Source: an uncultured Taibaiella sp. (GTDB taxonomy: Bacteria > Bacteroidota > Bacteroidia > Chitinophagales > Chitinophagaceae). Taken from it: DNA of 6,478 bases. Shown here one piece after another: positions 1-4,501 of the stretch. The DNA lies in contig CAMPJV010000150.1 of assembly GCA_946886975.1 (NCBI GenBank), forward strand, positions 1 to 6,478, given 5' to 3'. Made by a program: the position numbers and the translations under genes. The notes beneath the pieces are model-generated. The model saw nothing but the letters and a program-made list of their open reading frames with translations, did no database searches and was not told where the DNA came from. Each line of letters begins with the position of its first letter. Within the stretch, counting starts at the first letter, position 1.

Positions 1-134
1 ACTTGAACTAGTACAAGATCGGTGCTATCAAAATTGTCGAAAGCGACGCTTACGCCGAATGTTTCACATACTGCAGTCCTACAGGAAGTAAAAGCTATTA
101 TAGCGAATAAGGGTACAAGAAGTAGTATTCTCAT
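1..134 (-). CDS. Partial small lipoprotein (N-terminal part, runs off the left edge)
   Basis: An open frame on the minus strand starts with ATG at 134-132 and stays open to base 1, so only the first 44 residues are visible. It begins MRILLLVPLFAIIAFTSC: a short basic start, a hydrophobic stretch at residues 3-15, and a lipobox-like F-T-S-C that places the lipidated cysteine at residue 18. This predicts a type II signal peptide and a lipid-anchored envelope protein. The mature part starts RTAVCETFGVSVAFDNFDST and shows no domain I can name; the N-F-D-S-T-D-L segment looks like the start of a small beta-rich domain, but that is an impression only. It lies 75 nt after the pntB stop codon on the same strand, so it could be read through from the pnt operon or have its own promoter; none was clear. 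The function is unknown. The signal peptide is the main reason for calling it real. Confidence 0.72.
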   Translation of the reverse strand, partial: MRILLLVPLFAIIAFTSCRTAVCETFGVSVAFDNFDSTDLVLVQ

Positions 135-209
135 GGTCTACGCTCAAGGAGGTTTACGGGTGTACTCATTAACTAAGACGAGAGGTGAGACACAAACCTT
201 TGTTCCATT

Positions 210-1592
210 CTAGACCTGCTTCAGTTCACCGACTAAGTCTTGCAGCACTTTCTTTGCGTCGCCGAAGAGCATGGAGGTTTTGGGTTTGAAGAAGAGCTCG
301 TTTTCGATGCCGGCGTAGCCTGGCTTCATGCTGCGCTTGTTGACTATTACGTGGTCTGCTTTTTCTACTTCCAGGATAGGCATGCCGTATATTGGGCTGG
401 ATGGGTCTTCCTTGGCGGCTGGGTTGACTACGTCGTTGGCGCCGAGGATGAGGACTACGCTTGTTGAGCCCATCTGGTCGTTAGCGTCCTCCATTTCCTT
501 GAGCTTGTCGTAGGAAACGTCAGCTTCGGCAAGGAGTACGTTCATGTGGCCAGGCATACGACCTGCTACGGGGTGGATGCCGTAGCTTACTTCGACACCT
601 TTATCTTCCAATATCTTTTCCAACTCGTGGCAGGCGTGCTGGGCTTGGGCTACTGCGAGACCATAACCTGGTATGATCATTACCTTGGATGCGTAGGCCA
701 TGAGTGTTGCAGTATCGTTCATGGATATCTCCCGGACGTGGCCCTGCTCTTTGGAGCCACCAGTGACACCAGCTTTTTGTCCGCCAAAGGAACCAATGAG
801 AACGTTCTTGAGCGAGCGGTTCATGGCCTTGCACATGAGCATGGTAAGGATGGTACCGGCAGAGCCTACCAGGATACCACCCGTGAGCATGACAGGATTA
901 TCATAAAGGAAGCCACCGAAGGCGGCGGCAACACCAGTGAATGAGTTGAGCAGTGAGATGACAACGGGCATATCTGCACCTCCGATGGGCATAACGAATA
1001 CTATTCCATAAATAGCTGCAAGGGCAAGGATGCCATAGAAGAGAGCAGGTGCCTGAGAATAGCCACCGATCAGCATGATGGCCATAACGATGATACCAGC
1101 AAACAATACGAAGTTGAGTACCTGCCCACCGGGAATGGTTCTGTCCTTAATGCTTCCATTGAGCTTGCCCCAGGCGATGATGCTACCCGCAAAGGAGACA
1201 GTGCCGATGATCATTCCCAGTACAATGACCAGGAACATGCCTGTGGTGGGGGATGGATTGTGATGGTACTCGACTATAGATATGAGCATGGCGCAGGCAC
1301 CTCCCATACCGTTGAAGAGACTTACCATTTCGGGCATTGCTGTCATCTGGACTCTTTTGGCCGCCATTGTGCCTACGACTGTGCCTATAATAAGGCCGCC
1401 GAAGATCCAACCATAGTTGCCCAAGACAGCATCGTTGTGGTCCCTATAGAGAAAGATCGTGGCAAGGATGGCTATTGTCATCCCGAAAGCTGCAATGAGG
1501 TTTCCTCTGCGAGCGCTGTCAGGATGAGAGAGCATCTTAAGACCAACAATGAATGTGATTGATCCGATGAGATAGCTTAACGGTAATAACAT
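210..1592 (-). CDS. pntB: NAD(P) transhydrogenase subunit beta (PntB)
   Basis: This is the 460-residue beta subunit of the proton-translocating transhydrogenase, which reduces NADP+ with NADH using the proton gradient in the inner membrane. Residues 1-255 are very hydrophobic, with about nine predicted membrane helices, including the conserved P-E-M-V-S-L-F-N-G-M-G-G segment (87-98) and the G-G-A-D-M-P-V loop (204-210). Residues 280-460 form the soluble NADP(H)-binding domain III. It has the dinucleotide fingerprint I-P-G-Y-G-L-A-V-A (307-315), the H-P-V-A-G-R-M-P-G-H-M-N loop (340-351), G-A-N-D-V-V-N-P (384-391) and N-K-R-S-M..G-Y-A-G (418-428), which contacts the NADP 2'-phosphate in known structures. 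The proton-pathway histidine known from Escherichia coli PntB appears to be Asn94 here, as I recall for some other species. The length is normal and no lesion is seen. Only an AT-rich leader precedes the start, with no Shine-Dalgarno sequence. It is separated from pntAB by the inserted four-helix-bundle gene. Confidence 0.97.
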   Translation of the reverse strand: MLLPLSYLIGSITFIVGLKMLSHPDSARRGNLIAAFGMTIAILATIFLYRDHNDAVLGNYGWIFGGLIIGTVVGTMAAKRVQMTAMPEMVSLFNGMGGACAMLISIVEYHHNPSPTTGMFLVIVLGMIIGTVSFAGSIIAWGKLNGSIKDRTIPGGQVLNFVLFAGIIVMAIMLIGGYSQAPALFYGILALAAIYGIVFVMPIGGADMPVVISLLNSFTGVAAAFGGFLYDNPVMLTGGILVGSAGTILTMLMCKAMNRSLKNVLIGSFGGQKAGVTGGSKEQGHVREISMNDTATLMAYASKVMIIPGYGLAVAQAQHACHELEKILEDKGVEVSYGIHPVAGRMPGHMNVLLAEADVSYDKLKEMEDANDQMGSTSVVLILGANDVVNPAAKEDPSSPIYGMPILEVEKADHVIVNKRSMKPGYAGIENELFFKPKTSMLFGDAKKVLQDLVGELKQV

Positions 1593-1606
1593 ATTTCAAC
1601 TTTTAA

Positions 1607-1634
1607 ATTCCAAATAACAAATTCCAAATTCCAA
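1607..1634. repeat. Heptamer repeat array, pntB-side arm of an inverted pair
   Basis: Four consecutive 7-nt units on the plus strand read ATTCCAA, ATAACAA, ATTCCAA, ATTCCAA. Their reverse complement, with one extra unit, occurs at 2061-2095 on the other side of the four-helix-bundle gene. The array ends 14 nt before the pntB start codon, so it lies directly in the pntB leader. Confidence 0.85.
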
Positions 1635-1690
1635 AAGCAACGAGTATTACCCTTGTTTTTCTAGAAGTCTGAGCCCAAAGGGTTATTCTC

Positions 1691-2050
1691 TTAGTTCTTT
1701 ATTGTTTCTGCCGTTTGGTTTTGAAGTACTTTATTTATAATCGCGGAAAGAATTCTTCTCAGTTCTACAACTTCTCTTTTTAGTTTGTCTAACTCGGTGT
1801 CTGCACCATATGTAAGTAGTTCTAACCAGTATTGTGTTTCTTTGGCCTCTTTTCTGGCAATCCTCAATCTCATTATTAGATCTTGCTTACCCAGCTTCTC
1901 GTTTGCTTCAATATAGTTTGCGCCTACTGATGAAGATGAACGTATAATTTGACTGATGTAAACTTTATTAACTGAATCAAATTTTAGCTGCCGACAATAG
2001 TCTCTAACATCCTTTGCGAAAGTTAGGCATCGTTGCTCAAGTTCATTCAT
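1691..2050 (-). CDS. Four-helix-bundle protein (S23 / 23S rRNA intervening-sequence family)
   Basis: This 119-residue protein belongs to the small four-helix-bundle family also encoded in 23S rRNA intervening sequences of some bacteria and related to the Avd accessory protein of diversity-generating retroelements. The family core is visible: Q-I-I-R-S-S-S-S-V-G-A-N-Y-I-E-A (34-49), R-I-A-R-K-E-A-K-E-T-Q-Y-W-L-E-L-L (63-79) and the last helix E-V-V-E-L-R-R-I-L-S-A-I-I-N-K (93-107). Avd and S23 proteins form basic oligomers that bind nucleic acid; a similar role here is inferred. I chose the ATG at 2050. The frame stays open to an ATG at 2122, but that extension overlaps the pntAB 3' end and merely translates the heptamer repeats. 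The gene is visibly AT-richer than pntAA and pntB and interrupts the operon between pntAB and pntB, with inverted repeats on both sides, which suggests acquisition as a cassette. No reverse transcriptase or template repeat is nearby. Confidence 0.9.
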   Translation of the reverse strand: MNELEQRCLTFAKDVRDYCRQLKFDSVNKVYISQIIRSSSSVGANYIEANEKLGKQDLIMRLRIARKEAKETQYWLELLTYGADTELDKLKREVVELRRILSAIINKVLQNQTAETIKN

Positions 2051-2060
2051 GACACCACTC

Positions 2061-2095
2061 TTGGGATTTGGAATCTGTAAATTGTTATTTGTTCT
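2061..2095. repeat. Heptamer repeat array, pntAB-side arm of an inverted pair
   Basis: Read on the minus strand from 2095 to 2061, five 7-nt units follow one another: AGAACAA, ATAACAA, TTTACAG, ATTCCAA, ATCCCAA. Aligned with the arm at 1607-1634, the units ATAACAA and ATTCCAA match exactly and ATCCCAA differs from ATTCCAA at one base; TTTACAG is one extra unit. The array overlaps the last codons and the stop codon of pntAB (stop at 2085-2087) and ends 10 nt before the four-helix-bundle start. Confidence 0.82.
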
Positions 2096-2411
2096 TCTTT
2101 TTCTTCTTGTCGAACATTTCAAGCATCCTGTCTGTTACTACGAAACCGCCTACTACGTTGAGGGTGCCTAGTATTACAGCTAAGAAGCCAAGAGTGAGAG
2201 CGAGGTAGTCATCTGAGGGGGCCTGGCCCATGACTATGATGGCGCCAATGATGACTACTCCGTGAATCGCGTTGGCTCCACTCATAAGAGGGGTGTGCAG
2301 CACTGACGGCACGCGGGAGATGACCTCGATGCCAAGGAAAATGGAAAGGATGACAATGGTGAGCAGCCGGTAGGTGGCCGCATCCGTAAATATCTCTGAT
2401 ATACTATCCAT
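2085..2411 (-). CDS. pntAB: NAD(P) transhydrogenase subunit alpha part 2 (membrane segment, PntAB)
   Basis: This 108-residue membrane protein corresponds to the C-terminal membrane part of a fused alpha subunit. It is a separate gene here, as in the three-subunit transhydrogenases (Rhodospirillum rubrum type). Three hydrophobic helices are predicted at about 16-34, 44-62 and 70-93, with the conserved segments V-P-S-V-L-H-T-P-L-M-S-G-A-N-A-I-H-G (34-51) and N-V-V-G-G-F-V-V-T-D-R-M-L (85-97). It pairs with PntB in the membrane to form the proton channel and docks PntAA. The start codon lies 9 nt after the pntAA stop, so the two are surely co-transcribed and probably translationally coupled. The C-terminus is a lysine-rich tail (residues 102-108). 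Its last codons and stop fall inside the heptamer repeat arm that bounds the inserted four-helix-bundle gene, so the tail may have been reshaped by that insertion; this is inference. Confidence 0.95.
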   Translation of the reverse strand: MDSISEIFTDAATYRLLTIVILSIFLGIEVISRVPSVLHTPLMSGANAIHGVVIIGAIIVMGQAPSDDYLALTLGFLAVILGTLNVVGGFVVTDRMLEMFDKKKKKNK

Positions 2412-2420
2412 GGTTATGAA

Positions 2421-3554
2421 TTATGCGTTGGCTTTTGAAGGTACTAGGGACTGGATGCGGTCATTGACGATCTTGCCGTCGAAGACTATGCAGGTGCCCT
2501 TGACTATATCATCTTCCCAATTCAGGTTGATGCCGCCTTCTTTGTTGATGATCAGCTTGAGGAAGTTGAGTACGTTCTTGCTGTATAGCTTGCTGGCATC
2601 GGAAGGCATTGTGGCGGGGAGCGTGGACGTGCCGATGATGGCCACGCCGTGGTGCATAACCGTCTTGTTGTTTTCCGTGAGCTCTGTATTGCCGCCTGTG
2701 GAAGCTGCAAGATCTACTATGACTGAGCCGGGGCGCATGTCCTCGAGCATCTGAGTGGTGATCAGTATAGGGGCTTTTCTGCCGGGTATCTGAGCTGTGG
2801 TTATAATTATGTCTGCCTTGCGAGCATGCTCGTGGATCTTAGCCTTTTGCTTTGCCTGGAACTCTTCGCTTTGCTCTACTGCATAGCCGCCAGCTTTGGA
2901 GGCATCGGCTGCGCCTTCTACCTCGACGAACTTGGCACCAAGACTCATCACCTCCTCCTTAACGGCAGGGCGGGTGTCGAACACCTCTACTACAGAACCC
3001 AGACGACGGGCGGTGGCGATGGCCTGAAGGCCTGCGACACCTGCACCGAGTATCAGAACCTTTGCTGGAGCGATGCTACCGGCTGCGGTCATGAACATGG
3101 GGAAGTAGCGACTATAACTGGTAGCGGCAAGAAGTACCGCCTTATACCCTGCGATGTTGGCCTGGGAACTGAGGACATCCATACTCTGCGCGCGGGTGGT
3201 ACGTGGAATGGTATCCATGCTGAAGACGGTGAGGCCCTTGTCTGCCCACTGAGACATAAGCTCAGGATTGAAGAGGGGCTGATAGACACCGAGGACAGCA
3301 GCTGCAGGCTTGAGGCCAGAAGGAAGATTGTCGGGCTGGATGGTGAGCATTATATCTGCTTCGCGGGCAATGGTTGCTTCATCTTTTATAACGGCACCAG
3401 CATCTTCATAGGCGTTATTATTAAAGAAAGCCGTAAGGCCTGCTCCATCTTCCACCCACACTGTAACGTTCATTTTCACTATGGCAGCCACCACCTCCGG
3501 CACAAGCGAGACGCGGGTTTCCGGAGCCTGCTCTTTCAATACACCTATGATCAT
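2421..3554 (-). CDS. pntAA: NAD(P) transhydrogenase subunit alpha part 1 (NAD(H)-binding, PntAA)
   Basis: This 377-residue soluble subunit binds NAD(H) and passes hydride to NADP(H) on PntB. It starts M-I-I-G-V-L-K-E, the usual opening of the alanine dehydrogenase/PntA family. The conserved R-A-Q-S-M-D-V-L-S-S-Q segment is at 121-131; by alignment with R. rubrum, Arg118, Gln123 and Asp126 should form the RQD loop at the nicotinamide site. The Rossmann fingerprint L-G-A-G-V-A-G-L-Q-A (169-178) is followed by the acidic strand end V-F-D-T-R-P (191-196). Later family motifs include T-T-A-Q-I-P-G-R-K-A-P (252-262) and G-S-V-I-V-D-L-A (276-283). There is no membrane segment, as expected for the split form. 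It is the first gene of the operon, with a strong promoter match ending about 28 nt before the start codon and no Shine-Dalgarno sequence. The length is normal for domain I alone and the gene appears intact. Confidence 0.97.
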   Translation of the reverse strand: MIIGVLKEQAPETRVSLVPEVVAAIVKMNVTVWVEDGAGLTAFFNNNAYEDAGAVIKDEATIAREADIMLTIQPDNLPSGLKPAAAVLGVYQPLFNPELMSQWADKGLTVFSMDTIPRTTRAQSMDVLSSQANIAGYKAVLLAATSYSRYFPMFMTAAGSIAPAKVLILGAGVAGLQAIATARRLGSVVEVFDTRPAVKEEVMSLGAKFVEVEGAADASKAGGYAVEQSEEFQAKQKAKIHEHARKADIIITTAQIPGRKAPILITTQMLEDMRPGSVIVDLAASTGGNTELTENNKTVMHHGVAIIGTSTLPATMPSDASKLYSKNVLNFLKLIINKEGGINLNWEDDIVKGTCIVFDGKIVNDRIQSLVPSKANA

Positions 3555-3582
3555 ATGTTGCTGAAATTCGTTTAAGAGATTA

Positions 3583-3613
3583 GAAAAATAGTTCTTTTTA
3601 GCTCAATGTCAAA
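3583..3613 (-). promoter_or_regulatory. Bacteroidota-type promoter of the pnt operon
   Basis: Read on the minus strand, TTTG (3613-3610) is followed by exactly 19 nt and then TATTTTTC (3590-3583). This matches the Bacteroidota consensus TTTG-N19-21-TAnnTTTG in all fixed positions but the last. Transcription would start near 3575-3578, giving a leader of about 20-25 nt before the pntAA ATG at 3554. No other candidate of this quality lies upstream. Confidence 0.65.
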
Positions 3614-3631
3614 AGGATATGGTAAAAAGTA

Positions 3632-3662
3632 GGGATGCGGCTGGGGAAAAGGGTGCCTGGGG
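3632..3662 (+). other. G-run cluster with quadruplex potential
   Basis: Four runs of at least three G occur on the plus strand at 3632-3634, 3643-3646, 3651-3653 and 3659-3662, separated by 8, 4 and 5 nt. One loop is one base over the usual limit of seven. The cluster sits about 20 bp upstream of the -33 element of the pnt promoter. Whether it folds is unknown. Confidence 0.35.
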
Positions 3663-3685
3663 AGAGCAGGAAGGAGCTTTCCGGA

Positions 3686-3713
3686 GGTGGGGGCCGGCTG
3701 ATTTCCCCCTACC
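3686..3713. other. GC-rich imperfect hairpin upstream of the pnt promoter
   Basis: GGTGGGGG at 3686-3693 can pair with CCCCCTACC at 3705-3713, with one bulged base and an 11-nt loop. No T-run follows on either strand, so it does not look like an intrinsic terminator. Its right end abuts the 11-nt tandem repeats. Confidence 0.35.
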
Positions 3714-3756
3714 CTTATAGAGACCTTATAGAGACCTTTTAGAGACCTTATAGAGA
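3713..3756. repeat. Four tandem copies of an 11-nt repeat
   Basis: The unit CCTTATAGAGA occurs at 3713-3723, 3724-3734 and 3746-3756, with a one-base variant CCTTTTAGAGA at 3735-3745. The period of 11 nt is close to one helical turn, so any protein recognising the unit would sit on one face of the DNA. The array lies about 100 bp upstream of the pnt promoter and 200 bp upstream of the antitoxin. The frame shifts every unit, so it is not a protein repeat. Confidence 0.9.
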
Positions 3757-3830
3757 TGCAACTTCGGTGGTACTCCCAGGTAGATGGCTTCTTCCTTCAT
3801 TGAAGAGGCACTCCGGATTCTCGCACGAAC

Positions 3831-3844
3831 TCCTGGAACCAGGA
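3831..3844. other. 14-bp perfect palindrome (possible operator)
   Basis: TCCTGGAACCAGGA is its own reverse complement. The central spacing is too small for a stable RNA hairpin, so a dimeric DNA-binding protein site is the more natural reading. Its distance to the flanking start codons (about 140 bp to the antitoxin, 275 bp to pntAA) makes assignment to either gene uncertain. Confidence 0.3.
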
Positions 3845-3957
3845 AGTGTTTTAAGGCGCACCATACCTAAACATCCAGCAGGCGACCAGCCATTGGCAAG
3901 TGCAATAGGAAAGAGTAGCCTTTCATTTTTATAACAATGACAAAGGAATATTTGAGG

Positions 3958-3965
3958 TAAATTTG
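3958..3965 (+). promoter_or_regulatory. Possible -7 promoter element for the antitoxin
   Basis: TAAATTTG is a full match to the Bacteroidota -7 consensus TAnnTTTG and lies 18 bp before the antitoxin ATG at 3984. No TTTG is found 19-21 nt upstream, so the -33 part is missing. If used, transcription would begin only about 10-15 nt before the ATG. The motif is short and could be chance. Confidence 0.35.
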
Positions 3966-3983
3966 AAGTGCTTAATGCAGGTT

Positions 3984-4154
3984 ATGACCGAGATAGTAAT
4001 TGATAACAAAAAGTATTACCTCGTACCTGAGAAGGAATACTTGACTCTCCAGAGGAAGGCTGCCCTTAAAACCAAGCCTGAAAAGACGCTTTCTTTGAAA
4101 GAAGCGCGCATCCATTCCAAGCAGCTCATAAGCAAATGGGCAAAAGAGAAGTAG
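3984..4154 (+). CDS. Small antitoxin of a RelE/ParE-type toxin-antitoxin pair
   Basis: This 56-residue protein begins M-T-E-I-V-I-D-N-K-K-Y-Y-L-V-P and continues with E-K-E-Y-L-T-L-Q-R-K-A-A. The C-terminal half is strongly basic and helical (S-L-K-E-A-R-I-H-S-K-Q-L-I-S-K-W-A). From memory this resembles short Bacteroidota proteins encoded just before RelE/ParE toxins, and the following pseudogene supports that assignment. The N-terminal part would contain a short beta strand plus helix and the rest would wrap the toxin; this is inference. A TTG at 3963 would add seven residues, but I prefer the ATG at 3984 because the family-like M-T-x-I-x-I-D-N-K-K-Y opening begins there. The last 19 nt overlap the toxin start at 4136, the usual coupled arrangement. 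The gene is intact although its partner is not, so it may now be an orphan that could still neutralise related toxins or repress its own promoter. Confidence 0.75.
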   Translation: MTEIVIDNKKYYLVPEKEYLTLQRKAALKTKPEKTLSLKEARIHSKQLISKWAKEK

Positions 4155-4434
4155 TAATAAAGTAATCCGTTGCTGAAAGTATTGCGGAAATCGCCTGGTT
4201 TATCGAATCAAAGGGACTAGTAAAGACTGCTGAGAAACTTGCGGACAATGTCTATGACTTTATTGAAAGCTAGCAGATGACAGGCGAAGGCTATCAGTCT
4301 GTCGGGATCCAGCCCGGGCAGAGATTGGCTACAAGTGCATTGCCTATAAAAGAAAATATACAATTGTGCTTCTCGAATCTGATGAGGATGTGACAATATG
4401 CGAGTTTATCCCTTCCAGACTTATCTCGTGGTAA
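4136..4434 (+). pseudogene. RelE/ParE-family toxin, disrupted by a nonsense codon and a frameshift
   Basis: The ATG at 4136 opens M-G-K-R-E-V-V-I-K and then hits a TAA at 4163-4165. After it, the same frame continues with clear toxin sequence: S-V-A-E-S-I-A-E-I-A-W-F-I-E-S-K-G, then A-E-K-L-A-D-N-V-Y-D-F-I-E. At about 4265-4269 one base is missing from an A-run; restoring it gives E-K-L-A-D-D-R-R-R-L-S-V-C-R-D-P-A-R-A, then E-I-G-Y-K-C-I-A-Y-K-R-K-Y-T-I-V. The frame then runs to E-F-I-P-S-R-L-I-S-W and TAA at 4432-4434. The repaired protein would be 99 residues, the normal size for this family, whose members cleave mRNA on the ribosome (RelE) or poison gyrase (ParE). Which activity applied here cannot be told. 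The TAG at 4271 is only a consequence of reading the wrong frame. Both lesions touch A-runs, so a sequencing error is possible for the frameshift, less so for the TAA. Confidence 0.85.
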
Positions 4435-4447
4435 ATAATACTAGGCT

Positions 4448-4455
4448 TACCTTTG
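4448..4455 (+). promoter_or_regulatory. Possible -7 promoter element for the ABC-F gene
   Basis: TACCTTTG fully matches the Bacteroidota -7 consensus TAnnTTTG. No TTTG lies 19-21 nt upstream. Initiation would fall near 4460-4464, at the left arm of the inverted repeat, leaving a leader of roughly 40 nt before the ATG at 4502. Confidence 0.4.
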
Positions 4456-4457
4456 CC

Positions 4458-4483
4458 GACCGTTAGGAAATTCACCAACGGTC
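4458..4483 (+). promoter_or_regulatory. Inverted repeat in the ABC-F leader (operator or leader hairpin)
   Basis: GACCGTT at 4458-4464 is the exact reverse complement of AACGGTC at 4477-4483. Allowing a bulged A at 4465, GG (4466-4467) can also pair with CC (4475-4476), giving a nine-pair stem with a 7-nt loop. No T-run follows, so a terminator is unlikely on its own. It lies just after the possible -7 element and 18 nt before the ABC-F start, which suits either an operator or a leader structure. Confidence 0.5.
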
Positions 4484-4501
4484 AAATCAGTATATTAATA
4501 C

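Larger units (their letters stand above)
3614..3957. other. Repeat-rich intergenic region between the divergent pnt operon and the toxin-antitoxin locus
   Basis: These 344 bp hold no gene I can support. From left to right they contain G-runs on the plus strand (3632-3662), an imperfect GC hairpin (3686-3693 with 3705-3713), four tandem 11-nt repeats (3713-3756), and a palindrome (3831-3844). A plus-strand frame is open from about 3758 to 3940 and a minus-strand frame from about 3805 down to 3575. Neither has recognisable motifs or an early ATG, so both look like chance. The region must hold upstream control sequences for both flanking transcription units. Confidence 0.6.

Noticed and set aside
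148..155. A perfect Shine-Dalgarno-like AAGGAGGT on the plus strand
   Set aside because: It is followed only by a 17-codon frame ending at the pntB stop, and the genes here do not use Shine-Dalgarno sequences.
189..205. Short palindrome ACAAACCTTTGT after pntB as a terminator
   Set aside because: The arms are five bases with a two-base centre and no T-run follows, so it cannot act as an intrinsic terminator.
22..213. A plus-strand 63-codon frame with a GTG start
   Set aside because: It overlaps the minus-strand lipoprotein start, which has a convincing signal peptide. The plus-strand product has no recognisable motif, and its start lacks support.
546..944. A 132-codon plus-strand frame inside pntB, and other long opposite-strand frames within the pnt and ABC-F genes
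   Set aside because: They are antisense shadows of strongly conserved genes with complete family motifs on the real strand.
1649..1682. ACCCTT...AAGGGT inverted repeat with a central TTCTAGAA palindrome between the four-helix-bundle gene and pntB
   Set aside because: The arms are only six to seven bases apart by a long loop, with no T-run; not strong enough to call a terminator or a separate site.
1607..2095. A diversity-generating retroelement, because the four-helix-bundle protein is related to Avd
   Set aside because: There is no reverse transcriptase, no template/variable repeat pair and no target gene in the window.
3713..3756. A CRISPR array at the 11-nt repeats
   Set aside because: The units are directly adjacent with no spacers and are far too short, and there are no cas genes.
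3784..3870. A 28-codon plus-strand frame starting M-A-S-S-F-I-E-E-A
   Set aside because: It is too short, has no recognised motif and no promoter, and is interrupted by the palindrome region; no support as a gene.
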